Position numbers and translations under genes: made by a program
DNA from: Bolinopsis microptera
Taxonomy: Eukaryota; Ctenophora; Tentaculata; Lobata; Bolinopsidae
DNA length: 64,000 bases
Direction: 5' to 3'
NCBI RefSeq assembly: GCF_026151205.1
Contig: NC_087076.1
Coordinates: 17,657,419-17,721,418 of the forward strand
The notes under the pieces: generated by a model
The model's database searches: none
What the model saw: only the letters and a program-made list of their open reading frames with translations
Told to the model about the DNA's origin: nothing
Shown: in pieces, positions 45,292 through 58,479 of the stretch
Position numbering within the stretch: position 1 is the first letter of the stretch
Layout: each line of letters starts with the position of its first letter

Positions 45292-45849
45292 ATGATAGCT
45301 GTGGTTCTCATCACTTTACTGGCTGCTTGTGTCAACGCACATTACCACATACATGACTGGAATTCTATGAAAACCAGCCTCCCGTCTCCTGGTAGTGGAG
45401 GTAACAAGTCTTGTGATTATGCTGAGGCCTTATCCTACCACATCCACGTACTCTTCTGGCAGAACAGTCCTAAACACACTGCCGGTGCTTTGGGTTTAAG
45501 AAACAGATTCATTGCGAAGTTTAATCTGAGGGAGAATTGCACAATGGATGCTGGAGACCCCGCCCCAGGACATGACATGTGCGTATTTGAAGTTGACTGG
45601 GAACCAGCAGGACCCTTCACCACTGCTCAGTACTCTTTCTTCATCCCTCCTCAGAAGCTCCAGGAGACTTCTATCTGGATGTTGCAGCACAGAGGTATCT
45701 ATGATGTGTTCATTCATCCTAACAGTGGATGTGAAACTAACGATCATACTAAATGGTACACTTTCTCTGGCAACAAATGGCCGATAGATGCTTCCATCTT
45801 CAGCTGTGACCGTCCTGGATGCAAACCCAAGGGTTTCCAGAATTACTAA
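45292..45849 (+). CDS. Secreted DOPA 4,5-dioxygenase-family protein, copy 2
   Basis: Single-exon ORF of 185 residues, with signal peptide MIAVVLITLLAACVNA then HYHIHDW. It shares the whole core with copy 1: YHIHVLFWQN, HDMCVFEVDW, GPFTTAQYSF, MLQHRG and FIHPNSGCETNDHTKWYTF. The last about 40 codons are almost identical at DNA level (CCGATAGATGCTTCCATCTT), indicating recent duplication or gene conversion at the 3' end. The N-terminal 45 residues diverge. Cysteines are conserved between copies (CETN, FSCDRPGC), as expected for an extracellular protein. Confidence 0.85.
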   Translation: MIAVVLITLLAACVNAHYHIHDWNSMKTSLPSPGSGGNKSCDYAEALSYHIHVLFWQNSPKHTAGALGLRNRFIAKFNLRENCTMDAGDPAPGHDMCVFEVDWEPAGPFTTAQYSFFIPPQKLQETSIWMLQHRGIYDVFIHPNSGCETNDHTKWYTFSGNKWPIDASIFSCDRPGCKPKGFQNY

Positions 45850-45940
45850 ACAATGATACTTTTGAAAGGGACAAAAAACAATTTGAATTTGAACATAACT
45901 ATTTTTAGAATCTTGTTTTTTTCTTCTTCTAAATTTCCTT

Positions 45941-46460
45941 TCAAATTGCCTCTGCAAATCCGACTCTGTTGTTAGTGTTGATATCTTGTGGGGTAAAAGC
46001 TGAAAGGCACATCACTCCTCCGCTGGTCTTAACCGGGATTATGTACTCAGAACTCGTGAAGGAATAATCTTTGCCCTAAAAATAGAAATGATACTAATAA
46101 TTTGAGATTGAACGCGATTTCAGAACGATTGTCTCTGAATAAACATAGCATAGGAATGCCCTATTTGCATGTTCATGTTAGTGTTACCACCATAACACTG
46201 TAATACTGCCTTCTATAGTGTAATAAAGCACCAACAGTGATTACTGTTTACAAAATAAAATCTGTAATTTAAACAATGAAATTGAAAATGATTCCTACGT
46301 CCGTATCGCAGGCGACAGTTCCCTTCCTTCCTTCAACACTTATACCCTCCATATCTATCTGCCAGTATTCCTGTACTGATATGATACGTCACTCCAGGCG
46401 ATATCTGAATCTCCTGTAAAGAACTGAGAGTTGTAGCCTCCCAGAGTCAGGAGGCGTCCT
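45941..46460 (-). pseudogene. Relic of a pepsin/cathepsin-D-like aspartic protease (A1 family)
   Basis: Two exon pieces on the minus strand. 46460-46299 reads LLTLGGYNSQFFTGD, then SDIAWSDVSYQ, then, after a 5-base insertion (TACAG) that breaks the frame, EYWQIDMEGISVEG. 46075-45941 reads KDYSFTSSEYIIPV, GGVMCLSAF and a TNNRVGFAEAI tail with stop. These are A1-family landmarks (LTLGG, YWQ, NNRVGFA). The second catalytic DTG(T/S) segment and the WILGDVF segment are missing, so it is non-functional. Its 5' side stops at the inverted-repeat element beginning at 46460. Confidence 0.75.
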
Positions 46461-46714
46461 TGTATCACGCCGTGACCCCCATTGTCGTTTCACTATAGTG
46501 TACAGTTTCTACGATACAGGGGAGCCGCGCATTCGTGCGCGGCGGGTCATACAACGTATGACAAAGGCCTCCCACGGAGGAGGTCCTGTTCTTGCTGTCT
46601 GCTGATCCAGAAAAAGTGAAGAGAACATGGGGTCATTCACCACTCTAGCTCTGCACTCCTTGTTCCATCATCTGTTTGAAGAGTGGGGTCACGCCTCCCC
46701 TTGCTAGACTTGGG

Positions 46715-46839
46715 TTGTAGCGCGATGCGTTACTGTGCCGCGCCGCGCACTAAATAAGGCTTCTCACAGCGACCTGGCTAGATCGGCGAGATGCGCTACT
46801 GTGCCGCGCCGAGCTGCCATGAATTGACATCGTCAATTA
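46715..46839 (+). mobile_element. 125-bp MITE, 9-bp target duplication (copy A)
   Basis: Starts TTGTAGCGCGATGCG and ends TTGACATCGTCAATTA, flanked by AGACTTGGG on both sides (46706-46714, 46840-46848). Internally it holds two direct half-copies around GATGCGYTACTGTGCCGCGC. Confidence 0.85.
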
Positions 46840-47902
46840 AGACTTGGGTATCCCATCACCCATGCCTATGGAAATATTGAGATATTGGAGAACTTCGCCG
46901 CGCAAACTATCATTCTTGCTTCGCAGAGCAACGATCCTGGAAGGGTTGACATCGCGTCTGATCGTCAATTTCAATCAAATTGAGATAATGATATAAGTAA
47001 TCACGTGTTTATTAGTAATCTACACGTGATTATTGATTTGATTACACTGTATCAGCTTTACTGGGCGGCGCTCGGCCTGTCAAGCCGCCTAATCTCTATG
47101 ATTATGAACATAAATTAGGTAGTGCGCCATCGACAGTGAGCCGCGCGTGCCGACTGTAGGATGGTTTTTTAGCGCTAATTTCGGCCAGCACAATTTTCTT
47201 CAAACAAATAGATATTGAGTATCCTTCCCGACCTCCAATTGCAACAAAAATTGGTAAGCTTACTTAAAGACTTACAAGGAAAGTGTCCGAAAAATTTAAA
47301 GCATATCCAACCATCAGACATTATGTTACAGCTAAAAGTAGCGTATTTTGCCCCATTTTGATTACTATATCAACTCCGATATCCACCAAATTTTTCGGAC
47401 AGTTGTGAAAGCCCTATTGGAAGGTCGTCGCCAATTTCCAGAATGATCTCATTTAAGGAACTGAAGATAAATCCGAATAATACGACAAAAATGGTCAAAT
47501 TTGGACGAATTTGGTCAAATTACGCGACTTTTACAGCTACTTTTGCTCCAAAAGCCGCGCACCATCAAATATGGCACCTAGGCGAAACTCACTGATCTTT
47601 CCAAAAAGGTATGACAAATTTGGTATTGTGGAAATTCTCACAATCTCTAGAAAACAGTGGTACAAAAATTTTTAAAATCCGAGCAAGTTTATTTTTATCG
47701 TGCACCTCCTACATAAATATAATAGCCTGGGGTCCCCAGGTAATAATGTAATATCTATATCAGCTCTGTCCAGTGTCCATGTACGTCTGATGCCATTATT
47801 TTTACAAATCTGATTCTTTAAATTAACTGTAAAATCATTGTCACACGCTGTAGACCTGCCGCGCACGAGTGCGCGGCTAGGCTGTATTATGTATCATGGC
47901 TT

Positions 47903-48014
47903 TTGTAGCGCGATGCGTTACTGTGCCGCGCCGCGCACTCAATGAGGCTTCTCACAGCGACAGATGGCTAGATCGGCGAGATGCGCTACTGTGCCGCGCC
48001 GAGCTGCCATGAAT
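47903..48014 (+). mobile_element. Same MITE family, copy C, 3' end cut by copy D
   Basis: Begins TTGTAGCGCGATGCGTTACT and follows copy A closely up to GCTGCCATGAAT, where another copy begins. Confidence 0.75.
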
Positions 48015-48051
48015 TTGTAGCGCGATGCACTACTAGTGGCCCGGCGCGCGT
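48015..48051 (+). mobile_element. Same MITE family, truncated copy D
   Basis: Begins TTGTAGCGCGATGCACTACT at the point where copy C stops. It loses similarity at the TTACCTGAGGACCCC inverted repeat. Confidence 0.6.
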
Positions 48052-48345
48052 TACCTGAGGACCCCAGGCTATTATGTTCATTAATAAAGATTTGGCGGAA
48101 TGACAGGCTGAGCACGGCCCAGTAAGGCGCGCGCTACTTCGTAGCACTTGCCATCGGGCGCGCTACTTCGCAGAAATTTAGACGAGTAACATCCGTCAAG
48201 CCTTTTGCCACGATACTGGAATCCGGATACCACACACTAGTTGCTAGTGCATGAAACGACAATGGGGGTCGCGACGTGATACAATAAAATCATTGTTCAC
48301 CTATGATGCCTAAATGCCATCGTATTTAGCGCGGTGACCTGCAGG

Positions 48346-48448
48346 TTGATTCACGATGTCAATCCTTCGCATCTCGCCGATCTGCATATGTGGTTGCGAG
48401 AAGAATTATTTGATGCGCGGCGCGACCCAGTAGTGCATCGCGCTACAA
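48346..48448 (-). mobile_element. Same MITE family, 103-bp copy B, inverted
   Basis: On the plus strand it runs TTGATTCACGATGTC … GCATCGCGCTACAA, flanked by ACCTGCAGG at 48337-48345 and 48449-48457. It is shorter because most of the second internal half-copy is missing. Confidence 0.85.
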
Positions 48449-48888
48449 ACCTGCAGGCACATCCGTACAGGACGCCGTCGACGAGTCCAACTCGTCGCGC
48501 GTCCTGGTAGGTTGTAACCTACAAGCTCCATGGCATTTTATTAAATTGGGGGTTTCTGAAAATACGGAAATTTGGCAGAATTAACGAAAAATTTCCATTT
48601 ATTTCAACTCTTTGAATTTTGTTTCAACTCGTTGAATTTTATTAACAATGAATCTGAGTTGATTCTATTTGTAATCTTAAAAGTAGCTGGAAAACCGTCC
48701 GGGGCCAGGGTGGTTTTGAAAATTCGGACACACCCGGACAGGGGAGGTAAGAGGGTCTGAAAATCTGCGATTTTGGCGGACATCCTAAGTTGTAAGTAAA
48801 GTAGATGGCCCCTTATATTACAAATTAGCATACATAGTAGTTGCTGCGCTAGTGACATGAGTAGAAGCGATGCGCGTACGTCATATCA

Positions 48889-49014
48889 TTGTAGCGCGAT
48901 GCACTACTGGGTCGCGCCGCGCATCAAATAATTCTTCTCGCAACCACTTCGGTAGATCGGCGAGATGCACCACTGTGCCTCACCGAGCTGCGAAGGATTG
49001 ACATCGTGAATCAA
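48889..49014 (+). mobile_element. Same MITE family, 126-bp copy E
   Basis: Begins TTGTAGCGCGATGCACTACT and ends TTGACATCGTGAATCAA, flanked by GTCATATCA at 48880-48888 and 49015-49023. Confidence 0.88.
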
Positions 49015-52000
49015 GTCATATCAATAACATTATTAATTTAAATTATATATACGTACGTCGCGATACGTACGCACGTGCGCGGCCAAACCAACGTTTCTAC
49101 TAGAGACATTTCACCGCGCGTTCCAGTAAGTAGTGATCGTTAATTTACAAATCGTTGTCCAGTGGCCAAGACCCAATGCGATTTCGGAGCCCAAAGGACG
49201 GTGTTTTCGTGTAATATCTGGATTACAATGCCCTCAATTAGTCACTAAACGCGGCCAAAGGAGTCGAAATACCATTGGAGCTAGCTATGGGGCATACCTC
49301 TGTCAATTATTTGGAATCCTAATTCCTAATACTACAATCTGACAAGTTTGTATCAAGTTGGCAGAAAGTGCCGCATAACGATCTGCCAACACCTGATTTT
49401 TGTTAATGATATTGTTATTACTTGACCCAATACGGATCAGTTTCGTAATTTTGCTAGGCCATAGCATTGTTTACTGTCATTATAGCGATATTAACCTTCA
49501 TCGGAGATGCCCGAGAAGTGATCCCATCTCTCCCTGAAATTTACTCCAATAATGGTGCACTGTACTGCAATTTCCTGGCAGAAACTTCATTATTCGAACA
49601 GTTAGAGCATCAGAATTAGGCCCCTACCCTGCACAGGTTCTCACATACGGTGAATCCAGGCTTGGGTCCAGGAACATGCAAAGTGTTTAGGGAAAGCATG
49701 CATCAATGCAATTAAGCCATTTATGGAGAACTCTAAAATTAATTTGATGGATCCGCTCAAGCAATTAGACGAGATGAAAGCTCGGATTTAAGAGTATGAC
49801 AGAGATAACTGAAATTGCGAGGGAGTTAAATAATATCACAACTAAGTAGCTTCAATTGGTCTACAATTATACTATTGTAAAAATCATAGTGCCGTCCGGG
49901 CCAAAGTTTACGTTGATCTCAAAAATATGTATAAAAAGCTGGCCTTTTCTAACACAAAACAAATTGATAGAGATTAGAGCTAAATTTTTCCTATTGCTTT
50001 CAAAGACCAAATTTCATGCTATTCTCGCAGCTGTGAATCGTTTCTGTGGAATCGAAATAACTTAGAGTCACAAAGTACGGGCGGGTAGTAAATCTTATAT
50101 ACGGTTACTTTACCTGTTATAACAGCCATCCTTCATATAAGTTTTAAGTTAATAGTAAAATGTCAATAGTTAAACGTCAATAGTAGATAATATTTTCGCC
50201 GTTGAAGATTCAACCCTAGTATATAATTACAAATGAGCCGTGTTTATTGATCACGTGACTCTTCCCCTTTAACAGTGAACCGAAAACCACCCAATCACAT
50301 GACGTTCTCAACATAGTTTTCAGGTTGAAATGGAATACCACATTTAGAGCCCGTGCCCGGAACCAAGTCTAAATTTCTCACACACAATACACGGTATGCC
50401 ATATTGTGTGCTGGACAATGCAATAACGGCAGGTTGAATATTAGTTCCACATTACGATGTCTATTGTACAATTCTTTATCGCAAACCAGATCAAAGTTTC
50501 TTTGTACACTCATACTGTGATGTATGTAAGTATGTAGGATCACTTATACAACTATCTCTCGGTACACAACCTGCAGCCCAGTTAATATGAATGTATCATT
50601 ATTGTTATTATTACAACTCTCATTTCACTTGTGTACAAACGAGCCGGAAACCCAGAACTTCTAATTACAGCCAGCATTTGGAGTAATTATATTCCAAATT
50701 AAGGCAATTAGAAGCAATTACAGCCTAATTGCTAGTTAATTAGAGACTTTAATTGGTGCATAATTACTGTAACGTGATCTCAATCTATTTCCAGGAAAGG
50801 TTGACAAATCATATCAATATTATATGGTACACGCAAACAATTGCTACGGTGCACCGCCGCACACTAAAGGGAAGCCCGATATATTGCAATGCATAATATC
50901 CCTAATATTGGATCATTAAGACATTTATTGGCAAATTAAAGAACCAGTGAAAGTCAGAACATATAGAGCTGAGATACAACTGTACAGTATCTCGATCATG
51001 TAGATCAACACAAGGAAACGGGATGTCATTAAAGATCAATTAGACCCAATTAACTCCAGATAACTCCCAGTTTCCTAGCTCTCTCTCCCTTCCTCTCTCC
51101 CTCTCCCGCTCTCTGGGCGAGTATCCGCTAAGTCGGAGCTCTATTTGCCGAGTTGATCAGTGCACAGTACTGAGTAGTGAGAATTTGCAGCTCACAGTTA
51201 GGAACCAGGTCACGCTAGCATCCCGAAAAAAAGTGCTGCTTCAACGCCCTGAGGTGGCTCCCCTAATCATAGCCCTTCTGATTTGTTTCCAGTCTCCCCA
51301 GCGTGAAGACCCTCCAATGCCATGGTAAAATTATAGGCATTAGCAATTAATTCTGAAATTTGAGCTGGTCTGAAGTTGAGTATGAATTACTGGCAGCGTC
51401 CTAATTAATGAGGACCATATGATGCGGCGAGGTGATGCGCCTAGCACCCACACTTCGTATCCAGGGCAATCACTCTAATGTAGGAATTCCTATAAATCTA
51501 ATTTTATCAGCCAGACCTCAGTAATGTATCAAATATTATTACATGCCATGATGATAATATTATAATCGTACAATGTCGGGACTTGATTACCCGTAACGGA
51601 GGGCGACCGTGAGAGCATTGAGAGCATTCTTCCGTAAACAATTGTAATTGGAGGACCTCGCACGATTAAGTAGCGACACTCGCCACTACTGCTACTGCTA
51701 ATTCAGGGAGTTGGGTTATCGTGTAACTTGGTTTACCGACTCATGAGCGTGGCGTTGAAAGTCTGTCAGTTCTGACGAACATTTACCTCAAATTCTGATC
51801 AGACGTAAGAAGACGTGTTAGAAGACGTGGAATACAGAGCGAGGGAGCTGCTGCTATAACTGTTATAGCTGCTGCTATAACTCATTTCTCCTGAGATGTT
51901 GTTAAGTCTCAATTGAGAAACACAAAATTTTACACCCGTGTGTGATTAGTGCATTGTAAAATGAGTAATATTAACAAAGTGAGATGATTACAAATATTAC

Positions 52001-52122
52001 GGGGCAAATTCCTCAATTTAGTGAAGTTAAAACTTGCGGTTGAGCCGGTGGAGCAGCAGGTGTGGTAGTACGATATAATATACACCTAGCAGTGCGCCTC
52101 CTTTTCTCCTCCCGTAACACTG

Positions 52123-52337
<215 letters not shown>

Positions 52338-55300
52338 AATATACACGGCTCTACATTTACAGTCATTACATAATGAGACGAATAATTAACTAATTACTGT
52401 CTAATTAAAAGATCAATTTGCTAATTGCGTGGCGCCGAACTTGTTGATGTGCAGAGGTTAAAGGCTTGGTCACAGGGCAATTAAATTGTTGTAACGATAA
52501 AGTAGAGTAATTACTCGAAACCATACTACTATTATAAGTTCAATAATAATAATAATCTATCCGGAGAGGGAACGGGTCCGACTCCATGACTCCCCGTTAT
52601 TTTAATACAAACGGACCAGCTTCAGACACACGACTATTACTGCACTAAGTTAAGTCATAAGATCACTGCAGATATAACATAATATATATAATAAATAATA
52701 CATATAAAATATATCTATATATTATAAATATAAGTATAAATAGAATCGTGTAGCTCCATATAACCTCCATATATTTCTATATATATATATTATATATATA
52801 TTATGTACATATAAAAATATATTGATTTACATGATACTATTTCCACATGTCATTTTATAGACACTTAGGGCGACACAACTGGTATCAGAGTAAATGGAAC
52901 TCTACTGGAACTACATTACAGAACACTGGCTGCTCTACTGGCAGTGACTGGCTACTCTACCGGTGTGTAGTTACCGATCAGACACCCCTCATCAGTGTAC
53001 GGTAGTTTCGTATGGTCTTGGGTGGTCTGGATCAAGTATTTGAAGCCAAGACACTGCTATATTATAGGCACTCATCTGCCGGGTACAATCTAGGGTTCTA
53101 TTAGACAAATTATAGTGTAATACATTCTATCTAATAGATAAAGTTAGAGGGTTAACTGCCAATTTGATAGGACCGATAGGGCACAAGATAATCACAAGAT
53201 AATTAAGATAATCACAAGATAATCACTTTACAGCAGGTTAAATAGGAATGATAAAACAGCTACAGTGACAGGACATTAGGGTATTAGATTGAGGTTTATT
53301 GATTTGATTTGTACGAGACTCTAATCACACCACATCACCTGGTCTGTGTGACCTCAATAATAATTGATCAAGTCACTGCCCCCAGGTTAATTCCTGTAAC
53401 GCTTTTACTGGTGCTTCTCTATAATAGGCCCCCACTTCATGACACTAATGTAGTGGACTTCAGGGGGTTCTGTTGTGATACACAGTCAGCTACTGATCTT
53501 ATCATTGTGCTGTTATCTGGCAAGGAGAAGTTATTTATGCGCATAATTCATTCAGACAAAGGACACATAACGCCAATAACATGACAAGTCTATCAATAGT
53601 TTGATCAAATAACTTACCCCCTCAACATTAATATTACTGTACGGTAAAAAGCTGTACATTTAAGCTTAATTCCCATCCACCGTGGCTACATTAGTGTCAT
53701 TAAGGCTGCCAGACGCGCAAAGCCCCGCAACATCGGGCACCTTAAAGCCATTTTTATTATTCCTTATAAGGCAAAATTGGATGGCCGTAAAACTAAATGG
53801 TATGACAGTTAAATAATTGCCCTAATTTTCTTCATAAAAACATGTGGTGCCCGGGGCAGGCACAAGGGTAATAACTTACAGTGTCTGACTGAGGCACAGT
53901 ATTGAGTGGCGGCTGACATGTACCAAATAGTTTAGCGGGACGATTTTGTCTGATGGTACTGTATTGTATAGAGATGGTAGCAACTAGCAAGGTGTCTTTT
54001 GGTATGTGCTGTAAAGTCAGTGGTGTCAAATCTTAGCATAGTTCTATCCTTTGAATTGTATTACAATTGGAAACGAACGATTTGAATGTGTCTAATTTCT
54101 AATGTTACTCTTCAAAATGTGATTTGCATTGTAGTACTAAGATAGTATGGACCTCTTAACATTGTAGCATGTCCAATCGCTTTTTCAAGCATATATTATT
54201 GCGACTAACATGACTGACAACTGTTAACTATTTACAAGTCAAATACCGCAAAAATCATCAACGTGCATACTAACATGGATACCATAAATGGCGGTTGGAA
54301 AAAAGTCCTATCATAAATTTAATTTCCGATAAAAGGGTAGTTTAGTTGACACCTAGTCGTCGTTTAAAGAATCCTGATAACATTTTGAGTATGCAATAAC
54401 GATACTGTCATACATTTCCATCGTATCATTTACTGATTCCAAATGCCACACCCTTTTTCTTATCGCAGAACTGTAAGTATGAAGTGCACTGCACTGCACT
54501 GCTTATCAGCTCCCCACCGCCGAGGAGGGGGTCTTCCAAGAATTCATTACAGAGTGGAAGCACAGATCACCAATCAAGCGTAGGCTGATAATTGCAGGTA
54601 CTTGGCAATGGGGCCAAGCTCCCCCTCCCCCAGATCCATTGTTAAAAGTTTTCAGAAAGAAAATAGAGGGCGTTACAAACACAGCTCATCCTGATCAGAG
54701 GTAGGGGTAATTATACAGATATGCAAATGACAGTGGGATATCTCATTTTATAATATACCGCAAACAATACGAGTTTAGGAGTTTAAAGGGTTATCATGTC
54801 AATTACGTGTTTATTTGTGGGATCTTACCGTCATTTAAATCTTTTAAAAATTGACTGAAAATTCATCATAAAACGATCAAAAAGTTTTAAATGGACACGC
54901 ACGACTCAAGAGCAATGGTAAAACAGTTAGCTTCCCCCGTTTCAAGATATTTGGATCACTGTACAGTTCTATCGGTTTACTTGACCCAATATACCGACTA
55001 GAAATTTATGGATGTATAAAATATGTTTGTAGCTCTACTGTTCTCCTTTGTTTGTGTATTACTATAATACTGCTTGCATTAAGTAAGACAAGATCTGATA
55101 ATAGAGGTATAATTACTGGCAAATTACTACATAATTAGGATAATTAGCCATTATTAGGATAATTAGCTATTATAATAGCCACAGAAGGGGTTTTGCTGAT
55201 TATTTTATAATTGAGCTCTATTGTTATCATCAAATTGACCAATCTGCTAGCAGCTGTAACTATTAGTGTAAAGAATGTACCCCACAATCTACATATAATG

Positions 55301-58300
55301 CAACTCCTATAATTATATAGAGATATAGGCATACGACTCATTTTAAGATCGCATCCCGTGTGTACAATACGCTGTACTCTGAGATATCTACAAATTTGCA
55401 AATCATGACTTTGAGTCAGGGGTAGGGCGTGTAACCAATCTCATTATTAATAATTACTATCAATAATGATGTGTATATGCTCTATTAATTTCCCGCCAAT
55501 CGCCAATGGTTGGTGTCAACTCTCGGATAAAGAGAGAGAGAGAGAGAGAGAGTAATCACGTGTAATATCTTCAAGCTGTTCATTAATTAACGAACGATTA
55601 AAAGTCATTTATCTCTAATTAGCTCCAATTATCAAAGTAACATGATACAGCAAAATTAATTATTGTGAAAAGTATAATAACCCTCTACTTTCACCAGAGT
55701 CCCTTTAAATTACAGAGTAAATATTATTCAACTTCAAAAATTTGTTAAAATCTCAGTTTCTCCACACAAAAATGTTCTTTGGGTCCGTCCCTCCATCAAA
55801 CACTTGCGAAACGTGCCACCAAAATAGGAGTAATTATCCCAAATATGGTAAGAATAATATACAAATTATTGAGGAGCAGGTTAAAGCGGTAGCTCCTCTA
55901 TATTGAGACTGCAATTATTTTATTGGCTCATTAGAGCCACGTGACGGAGGTGTGACAGAGGGATTGGAGGTTGGATCTGGGAGTTGATAATGAGGAGCAC
56001 CTGCTACTCCAGCGAGGGTGCAGACCCACTATATTACCATGTGTTCTCTCTCTCTCTCTCTCTCTCTCTGGTGTGAGGAGCGCGGGGAGCCCCCCGTGTC
56101 ACTCCACTACCCCCAGACACACATTTCCCACATCTAATACAAGACTGAAACCCAATCCGAGGTAATTATCTGTGGCTAGTTTACCAACTTGCTGACAGGT
56201 GAGAGGGTGTCTGGTTGGTTGGATAGTGTCACGTGACTAGGCTAGCCACCGCTGGTTGGGTGCCTTGTTAGCAATGATGTTTGGATACAGTGATTATATA
56301 ACTATGTAATGGGTTCTATAGACTTATTAGATAATTGTCCCTGTGGAAGCCAAAACAATCAGAGAGGCCTCTCTTGGTGGCACAACGTAGTTAGAGTCAG
56401 AGCGGCCCGTTACCTAGCGGGCTTCTCCGTCTGGCTGCCTGGCCTACTTCTGACTACAACTAAAATATTACACATAAATATCATATTATTCAAAATATAT
56501 AATGTACAGCAAGTAGTATTTTCAGGGCGTCTTGTACGTCACTGATATAGGAATAGCCGATATATGTGGACATGAAAAGAGTACATTATTTGTGACACGT
56601 GCATTTCTAGGATCTTTGGAGCCTGACGGACAAAATCCTCCGACTGGTCAGGAATTTATTTCATCAGGCCAGTGAGCAACGCCGCCCCGTACAAGGTACA
56701 TGGATTATTCAATATATTAGTACATACTGACTTAATAACCTAATATTGTAGATAATAGAATATGAATATATTATTATAATGCAGCGAATGTGCACTAGTT
56801 AATATAGTTCAGTCAGTTTAAAGCGAGTTTAACGTATTCTTAACACCACCATTCAGTCTGCAAATGGTGATTAGGCCACAGACCCTTCAGATGTTTAAAT
56901 GTTTGTGTGCTTATATACGCAGCAAAATCAAGGATTCAGCTTACTTCTGAGAAAAATGTTCTCCCAAATTTGCAAAATTCCAGAAAAAATAACCTTCTAC
57001 TACTTCTCGGTGTTTTGCAAACAATTAAATCGGTCAACGTGAGGCTAATTGTTTAACCTGGGGTGAGTACTTTAAGCTGTTTGCTGTGAACAAGCCGCCT
57101 CATTAACGGTGATCAACAAGTCTCGCAGGGTAATCACGTAGTTATCATTCTGTTTTACAGGGTACCACTAGAACTGGACCAAACTACTTTGAGATGAATC
57201 CTGCCAAAACTTGAACTGAACTTGGTAGTAAGATTTCAAATATTCGTAACCCTACTTAATATAGACATCAAAGACATCGGATCTGCTGAGGATATATTAT
57301 GTCTTAAACCTCTGATGTGTATAGAAGAACAAAACTAATGACATTATATAATGCGCATCTTAAATTTGCCGAGCTCACACTTTTTGTAGTGACCGTAAAA
57401 AACCAGCCGCCTAATTGGGTCCGCCTCTTTAATAAAGTAATAAGGTCTAAACGATTAATTGAGTTAATGGCCCGCGGTCTAATGGCAAAGTATTCGAAAT
57501 GCTACGGAAGCAATTACTTGAAAGCCGTACCAATAAACCGATGGAAAAACTCGCGAGAAACTCGGTAAAAAAGATGGCATATACCGTGGAGAATTGATGT
57601 ATTGGTTTGTAGCAGGCCACAGAAATTACCAGTTTAAGATGTTAACTGTTAAGTCATCCCGCGCTGAGTCCACTCTCTCGCCAAACTGTCAATATTAATA
57701 CAGCCGGGATGTGAAAATATTCACCTCTTCCACACAGCTATCTCATATTATTGTATGTGACCCACTTTTCCCCGACACAGAAACTCACTTTTAACTCACG
57801 TCACGGACAAATATTTGAGGAACACCGCTCTGATGATGGTCACGAATCTTTGATCCAAGGATCTAGCATAATTTTGGAGGTGATCAATTTTAACGCAAGC
57901 TGTTACTTGTACACGCATAATATATTCTACTGCGTCTCTCTATGGTTCCCCCGGGCTATGCTAATGTGAACTATTAAAACTCCTTTTATGGAATAATAAC
58001 AATGCGATTTAGCATGATGTTTACAATATTAGCGGGAGGCGGTAGATTAAGTTTTATTGTTAGCAGCTGGCAGGCCTGCATTTCGATCAAAGAACTTATG
58101 GGGTGTTCTGCCCTGATTGCTTTTGCTAAATTTAGATCTGCATATTAATTCTGGTTTCTGGTAACGTCAGCGCAAGCAGACCAGTACGCACTTAGCAGTA
58201 TTGTGCGTATAACTATAACTCATCCCCTGGATCATACTACCGACAATATGACATATAATAAAACCCCGAAATTCAGCTGTAATAATACCCGACAGTTTAC

Positions 58301-58358
58301 CAGTAGTTTCCTCTGTTACGGCCGAGAGATAAGTTAAGTTAAGCAGACTGTGACGTTA

Positions 58359-58479
<121 letters not shown>

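Larger units (their letters stand above)
46460..48284. mobile_element. Mosaic inverted-repeat element abutting the protease relic
   Basis: The outer ends are 33-bp inverted repeats, TTGTATCACG then YCGYGACCCCCATTGTCG (46460-46492 and 48252-48284). A second inverted pair lies within: GCCGCGCA-loop-TGCGCGGC hairpins with shared flanks (46524-46543 and 47858-47877). A third pair, TAATAGCCTGGGGTCC (about 47721) and its complement (about 48075), overlaps these. No transposase ORF and no clean target duplication were found, so the region is probably rearranged nested insertions. Confidence 0.55.

Noticed and set aside
48346-48448. GC-rich repeats at 46.7-49.0 kb considered as a CRISPR array or tRNA-derived SINE
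   Set aside because: Copies are in both orientations with 9-bp target duplications and no regular spacers; no A/B box or poly-A tail.
56602-56690. Splice-bounded open segment reading DLWSLTDKILRLVRNLF
   Set aside because: Acceptor and donor are plausible, but no neighbouring exon in matching phase and no family match.
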